Source of the DNA: Vulcanimicrobiia bacterium
GTDB lineage: Bacteria; Vulcanimicrobiota; Vulcanimicrobiia; Vulcanimicrobiales; Vulcanimicrobiaceae
Assembly (NCBI GenBank): GCA_024281075.1
Contig: JAMXLK010000014.1
Location: 1 to 32,879, forward strand
Reading direction: 5' to 3'
Length of the DNA stretch: 32,879 nucleotides
The notes below the pieces were generated by a model. The model was given only the letters and a program-made list of their open reading frames with translations. It made no database searches and was not told the DNA's origin. The position numbers were made by a program, and so were the translations under genes. Positions 15,172-22,825 of the stretch are shown here, one piece after another (positions within the stretch are counted from its first letter, which is position 1; every line of letters begins with the position of its first letter).

Positions 15172-16232
15172 CCCCGGCCCTGTGGCGCCGCATCGCCATC
15201 GGCGTCGTCATCATCCTGCTCGTATGGGCGGCGTTTTGGCTTGTGAAGCACATTCCGCGGACGATCGCAATCTTCGTCATCGCGGCATTCATCGCGTTTG
15301 GCGTTCACCCCATCGCCGTGCGGCTCGAGCGCCGCATGCCCAAGCTGGCCGCGATTGCGATCGTTTTTGCCGGACTGCTGCTGATCGTCGCGATCTTTCT
15401 GGTGATCGTCATTCCTCTGACGATCAGTCAAACGCAGGAGCTTGCGACCAATCTTCCGAGCTATGCGACGGCCGCGCAAGGCTGGGTCTTCGATGCTGAA
15501 GCCGCGCTCGAGCAGCACTTCCCGATGATCAAGATCCCCGCGTCGGAGCTGAATTTCGGCAAGATCGGCGCATCGCAAGCGTCGAGCGTCATTGCCGGGA
15601 CGGTTGCATCTCTGGGCGCAATCGCGCTCAACACCGCGACCGGATTCTTCATCGCGTTCTCCGCGATCATCCTGTCGTTTTTCTTCCTGCAGTACGACAC
15701 GCAAATCTCCGACAGCTTCGTATCGCTTTTTCCCCCGCGCAAACGGCAAACGGCGGCGAAGCTGGCCGCGGAAGTAACGGAGCTTTTCAGCAATTATATC
15801 TCCGGCCAGGTAATCGTCAGCGCCATCACCGGAACCGTGATCGCGATTCTGACTGCTTTGATCGGCTTTAAGTTCTCACTCATCATCGGAATCATTTCCG
15901 GCGTCGCGTACGCCATTCCGGTCGTCGGCATGTTGATTGCCCAACTGATCGCGCTTCCGATGTGCGCGCCGCAGGGTCTCTGGATGATCATTTGGGTTCA
16001 GGTCATCATGTTCGGCATGGCACGCGTCAGCGATAACGTCCTCGTGCCGAAGATCATGGGTCAGTCGGTGGGTGTATCCCCGATCGCTTCGATGTTCGCC
16101 GTCTTTGCCGGTGGCGAGCTCTTCGGCATCCCCGGCCTTATTTTGGGAATTCCGGCGGCTGCGCTCATCAAAATTCTTTGGCGCTATTTCGTCGCACCCT
16201 GGATCACGGCGCAGCTCGAACGCACCAGCTAG
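15156..16232 (+). CDS. AI-2E family transporter (UPF0118)
   Basis: A 358-aa polytopic membrane protein starting with GTG 15156, overlapping the GNAT gene by 16 bases. It has the AI-2E layout: an N-terminal helix pair (IAIGVVIILLVWAAFWLV; IAIFVIAAFIAFGVHPIAVRLERRMPK), the third helix LAAIAIVFAGLLLIVAIFLVIVI, an extracytoplasmic alpha-helical stretch (about 95-150), and a C-terminal helix bundle with YAIPVVGMLIAQ, the DNVLVPKIMGQSVGVSPIASMFAVFAGGELFGIPGLILGIP signature region and a final cytoplasmic tail. Family members export AI-2 or act as Na+/H+ antiporters; the substrate here is not known. It ends 7 bases before the convergent glycosyltransferase gene. Confidence 0.9.
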   Translation: MQTAVTPALWRRIAIGVVIILLVWAAFWLVKHIPRTIAIFVIAAFIAFGVHPIAVRLERRMPKLAAIAIVFAGLLLIVAIFLVIVIPLTISQTQELATNLPSYATAAQGWVFDAEAALEQHFPMIKIPASELNFGKIGASQASSVIAGTVASLGAIALNTATGFFIAFSAIILSFFFLQYDTQISDSFVSLFPPRKRQTAAKLAAEVTELFSNYISGQVIVSAITGTVIAILTALIGFKFSLIIGIISGVAYAIPVVGMLIAQLIALPMCAPQGLWMIIWVQVIMFGMARVSDNVLVPKIMGQSVGVSPIASMFAVFAGGELFGIPGLILGIPAAALIKILWRYFVAPWITAQLERTS

Positions 16233-16239
16233 AGAACTC

Positions 16240-17973
16240 TTACGGGCGCGTAGCGACCGCCGTTGCATCGGCGAAGAGCGTTACGCCGCAATCGCGCGCG
16301 GCGGCCAATCGTGCCGCATTTTCGCTCGGTGACAGGTCGTTTTGCTCAACCGCTACGAGCGCCGCGCTTTCGCGGCGAGCTTGCGCGCAGGCATCGCGAT
16401 CCGGCAGATCGAGCGTGCGCGTTCGCGGCGATAGAACGTTGACGACGCCTAAGCGCAAGCCCCAGCCGCCGATCGCCGGCGGACGCGTCGTCGCGATCCA
16501 GCGGTAGATCCCCGGCGGCGTGGCGCCCACGCGCAGCGCGTCGGCGTAATAGTCGAGCGGATGACGCGCTGCCAGATACGCCGTCGCGATCACGGCGAAT
16601 GCAAAACCGGCAGCATTTGCCCATGCGATGCGCCGGATCCGCGCCACGCCCGCAACCGCGGCGGCAAGAAGCGCGAACGCGATCGCGACGTGCGTGCCGC
16701 CGTCGTTCCAGAAGATCGCGAGCACGTACCAAATGCCGTATGCCGTTGAAGCCAACAGCAGTACCGTTGCCAACGTGGTGATGCGTTTCGCATACGGCGC
16801 CAGCACGAGCGCTCCCGCAGCCATGGCCGGAGCTGCGAAGCGTAACGATGCGCCCGTCGCCAGCTGCGCGACCGACGTCGCATAGCCGAACGGCAAGAGT
16901 AAAAAGAGCAGCGCGGCGGCGCACGGCGCCCACCGCAGAAGCGCATCGCGTCGCGCGATCGCCGGCGAAAGCAGTGCGGCGAGCAATGCGAGCGACGCAA
17001 ATGGTGAGACGCGCAGTGCCACGACGGCGAGCGTTGCGAACGCTTGGGCGCCGTGCGCGAAGATCGTCGAAGCGAAAATGTTGGCGCGGGCAGCGGCCGC
17101 CGGCGCAATCGCAGCGCTCCGCAAAAGAGCCGCATCGTGCAGAATCCATATACCGACCGCAACCGCCGTTGTGAGCCACACGCGGCGGCGCGCCTGGCCG
17201 GCAGCCAGCGCCACGAGCGCTAAGATCCATCCCTGGGGCTTGATCAGGGCCGTGACGGCGAGCGTCCGAATCGCGGCGCTTCCGCGCGTGCGGGCGCGCA
17301 GCGACCAGAGGCTTTCGACGAAGAACGCCGCCAGCCACACGTCGTTCTGCATCGTTCCGCCCTGGATCCCGATGGGATAAATCGTCACCGTTGCCGCGGC
17401 GAGCGCGTCGGCGAGCAGCGGCGGTGCGGCGTACGCCTCGCGCACCCACGCGCCGATACGAAAGCCCAAGAGCGCGAGCGCGCCGAAACCGCACCAGGGT
17501 AACGCAAACGGTCCGCTCACGCTGTAAAGGGCAGACGCAAAGAGCTCCGAGGCCGGCGGGTACCACCAATAACGCGTAACCGTGATCCAGAGTGAATGCG
17601 CCTGCACCCACGCGGCCGCGTTCGGCAGATGATACGAAAGCGAGTCGCCGTCGAGCGGCGGCCGCATCAGCTGCGGCCATGCGACGGCGACGAGCGCAGC
17701 GATCAAGACGTATGGGACGGGCGAACCCGAATCGCGCGGTGCGCCGGTCGCGAGCCTTCGCCGAATCACTGATGCGGCAAAGCAGAGCGCGAGGGCCAAC
17801 CATAATGCTGCAGGATAGAGCAGGTGCACGAAACCCAACCCGAACGGAATCGCGACGCCGAGTACGAGCGCATCGCGCAGCCGATCGGGGAAATCGTAGC
17901 GCGAGCCGGTGCGCAGCACGGGCGCAGCCGCGAAGAGACCGAGCAGCCAGATCGCTGCGAGCAATCCGGGCAC
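16240..17973 (-). CDS. Polytopic GT-C type glycosyltransferase-like membrane protein
   Basis: About 577 aa with roughly a dozen hydrophobic helices. Near the N-terminus of the mature fold comes RPPLDGDSLSYHLPNAAAWV, followed by WWYPPASELFASALYSVSG; this acidic D-x-x-x-YHLP signature is typical of GT-C (GT39/PMT-like) enzymes using lipid-linked sugars. The C-terminal 90 residues are soluble. The reading frame is open to 18105, but that extension lies inside argS and is strongly basic. GTG 17973, 8 bases after the argS stop, is the only start that avoids a long overlap, but it lacks a Shine-Dalgarno. Acceptor and donor are unknown. Confidence 0.8.
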   Translation of the reverse strand: MPGLLAAIWLLGLFAAAPVLRTGSRYDFPDRLRDALVLGVAIPFGLGFVHLLYPAALWLALALCFAASVIRRRLATGAPRDSGSPVPYVLIAALVAVAWPQLMRPPLDGDSLSYHLPNAAAWVQAHSLWITVTRYWWYPPASELFASALYSVSGPFALPWCGFGALALLGFRIGAWVREAYAAPPLLADALAAATVTIYPIGIQGGTMQNDVWLAAFFVESLWSLRARTRGSAAIRTLAVTALIKPQGWILALVALAAGQARRRVWLTTAVAVGIWILHDAALLRSAAIAPAAAARANIFASTIFAHGAQAFATLAVVALRVSPFASLALLAALLSPAIARRDALLRWAPCAAALLFLLLPFGYATSVAQLATGASLRFAAPAMAAGALVLAPYAKRITTLATVLLLASTAYGIWYVLAIFWNDGGTHVAIAFALLAAAVAGVARIRRIAWANAAGFAFAVIATAYLAARHPLDYYADALRVGATPPGIYRWIATTRPPAIGGWGLRLGVVNVLSPRTRTLDLPDRDACAQARRESAALVAVEQNDLSPSENAARLAAARDCGVTLFADATAVATRP

Positions 17974-17981
17974 GAACGCGA

Positions 17982-19664
17982 TTACATCGAATCGGGCGCG
18001 CTGACGCCGGCGAGTGCCAGCGTCCGCGCGAGCACGCTCTTTGCCGCCAACGCGAGCGCCAAGCGCGCGAGGCGCAGCGCCCGTTCCTCGGCGAGAATCC
18101 TGCACTCGGTATAGAACTGGTGGAAGTCCGATGCTACGTCGCGCGCGTAGCGCGCGAGACGGTGCGGCGCTAAATGATCGACGACGCCCGCAACGACGGC
18201 GGGAAACTCCGATAAGCGCCGCGCCAACGCCAGTTCCGACGCATGAACGAGCGGCGCGAGATCCGCGCCGGTCGCCGCTTCGACGTCTTCGGGCAACGCG
18301 CGCCGGAGCACCGATGCGATGCGGGCGTGTCCGTATTGCACGTAGTAGACCGGGTTCTCGTTATTTTTTTCAACCGCGAGCTTCAAATCGAATGAAAGCG
18401 GCGACTCCATTGCGAGCATGATGAAGAAGAAGCGCGCGGCGTCGACGCCGACTTCGTCGACGATCTCATCGAGCGTCGCGATCTCGCCCGCGCGTTTGCT
18501 CATGCTTACCTGCTCGCCGCCGCGCAGCAGCGTTATCTGTTGCGCGATTGCAACGTCGAGGTGGCCGGGGTAACCAAGGGCCGCCGCTAATCCCTTGATC
18601 CGGCCGATGTAGCCGTGGTGGTCCGGTCCCAGAATGTCGACGACCCGGTCGTTCTGCTTGAGCTTGAGAAAATGATACGCGACGTCCATTGCAAGGTACG
18701 TCGGCCGTCCGTCACGGCGCAGGAGCACGCGGTCTTTGTCGTCGCCGAACTGCGTCGCGCGAAAGAAGAGCGCACCGTCCTGCTCGTACGTCAACCCGAG
18801 CTGGCGTAAGCGCTCGATTCCTTCGCGGACCTTACCGGTTTCGTGCAGCTCCGCTTCACTCTGCCATAGGTCGTACTCGACACCGAAGCGGCGTGCCGTT
18901 GCGCGCTGCTCCGCAACGAGCCGGTCGCGGCCGAACTTCGCAAAATACGGTAGCCACTCGTCTTCGGGCGCTTGCGACCATCGCTCGCCATCGCGATGCG
19001 CGATCGTTTGCGCGATCGGAAGCAAATATTCGCCGGGATAACCGTCGTCCGGAAACGGATACTCGGAATCGAACGTCTGCCGGTATCGCGCGTAGATCGA
19101 GCGTCCCAGCGCGTCGAGCTGCCCGCCGGCATCGTTGATGATCCACTCGGTGAAGACGTCATAGCCGCGCAATCGCATGGCGTTTGCGAGCGTGTCGCCG
19201 ATCGACATCGAACGGCCTTGCACGACGACGAGTGGTCCGGTTGGATTGGCGCTGCCGAATTCCAGCGATACGCGTTTATTCTGCGCGGGCGCTTTCCCGA
19301 AGCGATCGCCCTCGCGCAGAATTTTCGCGATGGCCGCTTGCCAGACCGGCGGTGCCAAACGCAGGTTGATGAAACCGCCGACCGCTTCGATCGAGCTGAA
19401 GCTTTCGGCGAGAGCCGGCGCGTCGTGCGTCAACCGGTCCACAATTTCCGATGCAATCGCTTGCGGCGAACGGCGCGCCGTCTTCGCCAGCGCGAACGCA
19501 ACGTTCGTTGCAAAGTCACCGAACTCGGGCCGCCGGGGCGCTTCGAATGCCAGCTCCGGCGCCGGAATGGCGTAGGCAGCAGACGCGGCTCCGGCTGCGG
19601 CTTCGCGAAATGCCTGTAGCGCGTCGTCGAGCGGAAGCTGCTCCGGTGCAGCGTGGCGATTCAT
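17982..19664 (-). CDS. argS: Arginyl-tRNA synthetase with unusual HIGH motif
   Basis: A 560-aa class Ia synthetase charging tRNA-Arg. It has the N-terminal Arg-tRNA additional domain (FGDFATNVAFALAK, about 48-61), the catalytic core beginning SANPTGPL (138-145), YHFLKLKQNDRVVDILGPDHHGYIGRIKG (about 330-358), SMSKRAGEIATLDEIVDEVG (387-406) and the C-terminal DALR anticodon-binding domain (NNENPVYYVQYGHARI onward). Normally PTGPL is followed by HVGH (the HIGH signature); here residues 146-149 are VVVQ, so both histidines are missing without any frameshift. The start overlaps the dprA stop by 4 bases (ATGA). Everything else looks intact, so it is called functional with reservation. Confidence 0.93.
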   Translation of the reverse strand: MNRHAAPEQLPLDDALQAFREAAAGAASAAYAIPAPELAFEAPRRPEFGDFATNVAFALAKTARRSPQAIASEIVDRLTHDAPALAESFSSIEAVGGFINLRLAPPVWQAAIAKILREGDRFGKAPAQNKRVSLEFGSANPTGPLVVVQGRSMSIGDTLANAMRLRGYDVFTEWIINDAGGQLDALGRSIYARYRQTFDSEYPFPDDGYPGEYLLPIAQTIAHRDGERWSQAPEDEWLPYFAKFGRDRLVAEQRATARRFGVEYDLWQSEAELHETGKVREGIERLRQLGLTYEQDGALFFRATQFGDDKDRVLLRRDGRPTYLAMDVAYHFLKLKQNDRVVDILGPDHHGYIGRIKGLAAALGYPGHLDVAIAQQITLLRGGEQVSMSKRAGEIATLDEIVDEVGVDAARFFFIMLAMESPLSFDLKLAVEKNNENPVYYVQYGHARIASVLRRALPEDVEAATGADLAPLVHASELALARRLSEFPAVVAGVVDHLAPHRLARYARDVASDFHQFYTECRILAEERALRLARLALALAAKSVLARTLALAGVSAPDSM

Positions 19665-20554
19665 CGCAGCAACTCTTCGCCGCGCGATGGAGCGACGACC
19701 CGCGCGTAGCGCGTCGCGCCTCGAGATTCGACCGCTCCATCGAGTTCCAACAACGAAAGCGCTGCAAGCGCCGCGGCCGGTTCAACTCCGCTTACGGTGA
19801 CGAGTTCGTCAAACTCCAATGCGCCGGAATCGAGTGCGGCCAGCAACGCGGCCGAGACCGGATCGTCGCTCGCGGGTGCAATGCACGGCGCCGGAACGAG
19901 GCTCAGGCGCCCCAGCGCTTCGAGCACGTCGGCCGCATCGCGCGCCAAGGTCGCGCCATCCCGAATCAGCGCCAGACAGCCCGCGACGTGCTTGCGGTCG
20001 ACATCGCCCGGGACGGCGAGCACGGGAATACGCCCTGCCGCCCAGCCTGCGGTGTTGATCGCGCCGCTGCGAGCCGGCGCCTCGATGACGACCACGGCGT
20101 CGGCGAGCGCGGCAACGATCCCGTTGCGCTGCAGGAACTGTTGCGGGAAGGCGTCGTGCTCGGGCGGGTAGGGCGAGAGCACCGCGCCGCCGCCGGCAAT
20201 CATTCGATCGGCGAGCGTCCGGTTGCGTCGAGGGAAGAACCGATGGTGCCCCCCGCCGAGCACGCCGATGGTCGGCGCGCCGGCCTCCAACGCGCCTTCG
20301 TGGGCCGCGGCGTCGATGCCGAGTGCCAGGCCCGAGACGATGCCGCATCCCGAGCGGCCTAGATCGGCGGCGAACCGATGGGCGAGCCGGCGACCGTAGC
20401 CCGTCGCCGCCCGCGTTCCCACAATGGCGACGCAGGGCCGCGCGAGGCCCTCGAGCGAGCCGCAGACCCATAGGCCCGAGGCCGCGGCCGCAAAGCCACG
20501 CCCCTCCCGAGCCGACTCCAGGCGCTCGCGCGGCACGAAGATCGGGTCCCGCAT
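19661..20554 (-). CDS. dprA: DprA-like DNA-processing protein, short form
   Basis: 297 aa. ATG 20554 is chosen because GGAGG lies 4 bases upstream; the longer open frame to 21037 crosses nrdR and its promoter. The Rossmann-like DprA core is clear: VAIVGTRAATGYGRRLAHRFA, GIVSGLALGIDAAAHEGAL, TIGVLGGG, LSPYPPEHDAFPQQFLQRNGIVAALADAVVVIEA, SGAINTAGWAAGRIPVLAVPGDV. A C-terminal winged-helix-like segment (FDELVTVSGVEPAAALAALSLLELDGAVE) follows. The N-terminal SAM/HhH domain of full-length DprA (about 360 aa) is missing. The usual GTN-LI motif reads GCLALI. DprA loads RecA on incoming ssDNA in transformation. It is translationally coupled to argS. Confidence 0.88.
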   Translation of the reverse strand: MRDPIFVPRERLESAREGRGFAAAASGLWVCGSLEGLARPCVAIVGTRAATGYGRRLAHRFAADLGRSGCGIVSGLALGIDAAAHEGALEAGAPTIGVLGGGHHRFFPRRNRTLADRMIAGGGAVLSPYPPEHDAFPQQFLQRNGIVAALADAVVVIEAPARSGAINTAGWAAGRIPVLAVPGDVDRKHVAGCLALIRDGATLARDAADVLEALGRLSLVPAPCIAPASDDPVSAALLAALDSGALEFDELVTVSGVEPAAALAALSLLELDGAVESRGATRYARVVAPSRGEELLR

Positions 20555-20656
20555 CGCCCCTCCATCACGCGGCTGCGGCGTTCGCGCTAGGAGCGGGTAT
20601 GCGGGGGAAGGGGCGGCCGTCACGGAATAGGCAGGCCGCAAACGGAGGGACGAGAG

Positions 20657-20803
20657 TTGGCAGCAGAAGCATATTGCGTCAAGTGCAAGGCAAAGCGTGA
20701 AATCAAGGACGCGGTGCAGATTCAGATGAAGAACGGCCGCCCGGCCGTGCAAGGCAAGTGTCCGGAGTGCGGCACGAAGATGTTCAAGATCGGCGCCGCC
20801 TAA
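20657..20803 (+). CDS. 48-aa zinc-ribbon protein (DUF5679-like)
   Basis: A TTG start at 20657 with GGAGG (20644-20648) 8 bases upstream; stop TAA 20801-20803. The protein begins MAAEAYCVKCKAKREIKDAV and ends KCPECGTKMFKIGAA, with two CxxC knuckles (C7/C10 and C35/C38) forming a zinc ribbon. It resembles DUF5679 proteins, small ribbons frequent in Chloroflexota and related phyla. Function is unknown; RNA or protein binding is plausible. It is monocistronic and closed by a strong terminator at 20829-20860. Confidence 0.88.
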   Translation: MAAEAYCVKCKAKREIKDAVQIQMKNGRPAVQGKCPECGTKMFKIGAA

Positions 20804-20828
20804 GGCAAGCGACGCGTCGCAAATGAGT

Positions 20829-20860
20829 CCCAACGCACGCGATGCGTTGGGGCTTTTTTT
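20829..20860 (+). terminator. Intrinsic terminator of the zinc-ribbon gene
   Basis: Stem CCCAACGCA (20829-20837) / TGCGTTGGG (20843-20851), 5-base loop, two bases, then seven T residues (20854-20860). It is 26 bases past the stop of the zinc-ribbon gene. The T-run abuts the -35 of the nrdR promoter. Confidence 0.92.
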
Positions 20861-20888
20861 GCCTTCCCTACCAATAGTGACGTATAAT
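20859..20888 (+). promoter_or_regulatory. Promoter of nrdR
   Basis: TTGCCT (20859-20864), an 18-base spacer and a perfect TATAAT (20883-20888). The start would be near 20895, giving a leader of about 35 bases that contains a six-codon ORF in frame with nrdR (ATG 20906, stop TGA 20924-20926). No clear NrdR box is visible. Confidence 0.65.
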
Positions 20889-20929
20889 ACGTGCACCCAC
20901 AAGATATGCCGTGGGGGAGAGACTGACCG

Positions 20930-21373
20930 CTGACCTGCCCGACTTGTCGCAAGAGCGAAACGCGCGTCGTCGACTCGCGCGACGACGAAACGGTGGTACG
21001 CCGGCGGCGCGAATGCCTCGATCCGCGCTGCAAGCATCGCTTTACTACCTACGAGCGAATGGAAGTTCCGCGCCTCTTCGTCGTCAAGAAGGATGGGCGA
21101 CGCGAGCAGTATAGCCGCGACAAAATTCTCGCGGGCTTGCGCAAGGCATGCGAAAAACGGCCAATTTCCGAGAGTCGCATGGAAGCCGTCGCTGCGGATC
21201 TCGAACGCGAGCTTTTTGCGCGCGGCGAGAGTGAGGTCGCGTCGTCGCTCGTGGGCGAGAAGCTGATGGAGGCATTGCGATCGCTCGATCCCGTTGCGTA
21301 CATCCGGTTTGCGAGCGTCTATCGCTCGTTCCGCGACATCGAAAGTTTCCGCGAAGAACTGGCGCAGTTATAG
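20930..21373 (+). CDS. nrdR: Transcriptional repressor NrdR, apparent CTG start
   Basis: A 147-aa zinc-finger/ATP-cone repressor of ribonucleotide reductase genes. The zinc domain reads TCPTCRKSETRVVDSRDDE then RRRRECLDPRCKHRFTTYER; cysteines are at 3, 6, 29 and 34. The ATP-cone follows (about 45-135: RLFVVKKDGRREQYSRDKI, LEALRSLD-like MEALRSLDPVAYIRFASVYRSF). NrdR proteins begin M-x-C-P; here the codon at that place is CTG (20930), preceded by CCG and an in-frame TGA. The next usable start, GTG 20993, would delete both first cysteines. GGAG lies 10 bases before CTG. The second knuckle is C-x4-C instead of C-x2-C. Confidence 0.9.
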   Translation: MTCPTCRKSETRVVDSRDDETVVRRRRECLDPRCKHRFTTYERMEVPRLFVVKKDGRREQYSRDKILAGLRKACEKRPISESRMEAVAADLERELFARGESEVASSLVGEKLMEALRSLDPVAYIRFASVYRSFRDIESFREELAQL

Positions 21374-21390
21374 GTCTCTGACGGAGCTTC

Positions 21391-21846
21391 ATGCAAAACG
21401 TGCGCGTCGCGCTGGTGCGTCTGCCGCAGGGCGATGGATTGGCGCTTCCCGATTATAAAAGCGAGCACGCCGCCGGTGCCGATCTCTGCGCGGCGGTACG
21501 CGAACAGCTCACGCTGTTGCCGGGCGCCCGCGCGCTGGTCCCGACCGGTTTTTCGATCGCGTTGCCGGTCGGGTACGAAGCGCAGGTACGGCCGCGCAGC
21601 GGGCTTGCGATTCGCAACGGCGTGACCTGTCTGAACTCGCCGGGCACCATCGATGCCGATTATCGCGGCGAGGTGCAAGTCGTGCTGGCGAACTTCGGAA
21701 CCGAACCGTTCGTCGTGCGGCGCGGCGATCGCATCGCGCAGCTGATCGTGAGTCCGGTGGCGCGCGCTGCATTCGAAGTCGTTGACGAACTTCCACCGAC
21801 CGAGCGCGGCGGCGGCGGCTTCGGTTCGACGGGCGTCTCCGTATGA
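21391..21846 (+). CDS. dut: dUTP diphosphatase
   Basis: A 151-aa trimeric dUTPase hydrolysing dUTP to dUMP, protecting DNA from uracil and feeding dTMP synthesis. All five motifs are present: AGADLCAAV (motif 1), RPRSGLA (2), [20 protein letters not shown] (3), [13 protein letters not shown] (4) and the C-terminal [10 protein letters not shown] (5). It sits 17 bases after nrdR, a sensible pairing for dNTP control, and overlaps the next gene by 4 bases (ATGA). Confidence 0.96.
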   Translation: MQNVRVALVRLPQGDGLALPDYKSEHAAGADLCAAVREQLTLLPGARALVPTGFSIALPVGYEAQVRPRSGLAIRNGVTCLNSPGTIDADYRGEVQVVLANFGTEPFVVRRGDRIAQLIVSPVARAAFEVVDELPPTERGGGGFGSTGVSV

Positions 21847-22814
21847 ACGTCTATATCGTCGGCAAAGGGGCCGTCGGCACGTATTTAGGCGATTTACTTC
21901 GGGGCATCGGCGTCGAGGTGGCATACGCGCCGAGAGCCTTGGATGAGGTGCGCCCGTTCGACGCCGACGTCGCGCTGGTCGCGACGAAAGCCTACGATAC
22001 CGAGGGCGCGATCGACACATTGCGCAAAGCGATCCCGTACCCGCAGAAGTGCGTCTTCATTTCGCCGCAAAACGGCGTCGGCAACGAAGAGCGCATTGCC
22101 GCCGCGTTCGGCGCGGACAACGTCGTCGCCGCGGCGTTGACCACGCCGATCGACCGGGATCGCGACGGCAACGCGCGGCCGGCAAAAGAGGGCGGTTTGG
22201 CGCTGGCGCCGATCGGCGCGAATGCCTATAACTGGCTCGCCGCAACGTTCGCCGGAACGGGGCTGACGGTGAAGGTCGTCGAGGACTGGCGGTCCTTAAA
22301 GTGGAGCAAGCTCGCGCTCAACGTCGTCGCCAATGCAAGCTGTGCGATCCTCAACGTTTTGCCGAATCGTTTCGTGCACTTCGACAAGATCTTTGCACTT
22401 GAGATTCGCATGATTCGCGAGGTGCGTTCGGTCATGCAGGCGCTGCACGTCGAGCCGATCGACTTGCCGCGCTATCCGGTGCGCGCGCTCTTTGGCGCGG
22501 CCGCGTTACCGACTCCGGTTTCGCGTACGCTATTGGCGCATAGCATCGCGGGCGCGCGCGGCACGAAGCCGCCGTCGCTCCTGCTCGACCTGCGCCGTGC
22601 GCGTCCGCAGACCGAGGTCGACGTCCTCAACGGCGCCGTGGCGTCGGCCGGGCTGGAACTGCGCGTTCCCACGCCGGTCAACGCCGTCTACGCGCGCGTG
22701 CTCAACGACATCGCGCACACGCCGCCGCTCTGGGCGAAGTATCGCGAACACCCCGATCGGCTGGAGGCGGAGGTCGAAGCCGAGGTGAAACGCGCCAAAG
22801 TCTTGGCCCGCTAG
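21843..22814 (+). CDS. Ketopantoate reductase family (PanE/ApbA-like) oxidoreductase
   Basis: A 323-aa NADPH-dependent enzyme. An N-terminal Rossmann motif, [19 protein letters not shown] (GxGxxG), is followed by [14 protein letters not shown] and [17 protein letters not shown], then a helical C-terminal domain with the family's lysine in [20 protein letters not shown]. Ketopantoate reduction for pantothenate/CoA synthesis is the best-known activity, but many PanE paralogues act on other substrates, so no symbol is given. It is coupled to dut by ATGA. hemQ follows 11 bases later. Confidence 0.85.
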   Translation: MNVYIVGKGAVGTYLGDLLRGIGVEVAYAPRALDEVRPFDADVALVATKAYDTEGAIDTLRKAIPYPQKCVFISPQNGVGNEERIAAAFGADNVVAAALTTPIDRDRDGNARPAKEGGLALAPIGANAYNWLAATFAGTGLTVKVVEDWRSLKWSKLALNVVANASCAILNVLPNRFVHFDKIFALEIRMIREVRSVMQALHVEPIDLPRYPVRALFGAAALPTPVSRTLLAHSIAGARGTKPPSLLLDLRRARPQTEVDVLNGAVASAGLELRVPTPVNAVYARVLNDIAHTPPLWAKYREHPDRLEAEVEAEVKRAKVLAR

Positions 22815-22825
22815 CACGAGAGGTT

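Noticed and set aside
16346-17803. A 485-aa minus-strand frame inside the glycosyltransferase
   Set aside because: It is extremely rich in Arg and Ala with no hydrophobic pattern. The overlapping frame encodes a coherent polytopic membrane protein with the YHLP signature.
20555-20656. RNA gene or riboswitch between dprA and the zinc-ribbon gene
   Set aside because: No cloverleaf, conserved core or clear promoter was seen in these 102 bases apart from the Shine-Dalgarno sites.
20555-21037. N-terminal 160 residues of the long dprA frame
   Set aside because: It would run antisense over the zinc-ribbon gene, a strong terminator, the nrdR promoter and the start of nrdR. ATG 20554 has its own GGAGG.
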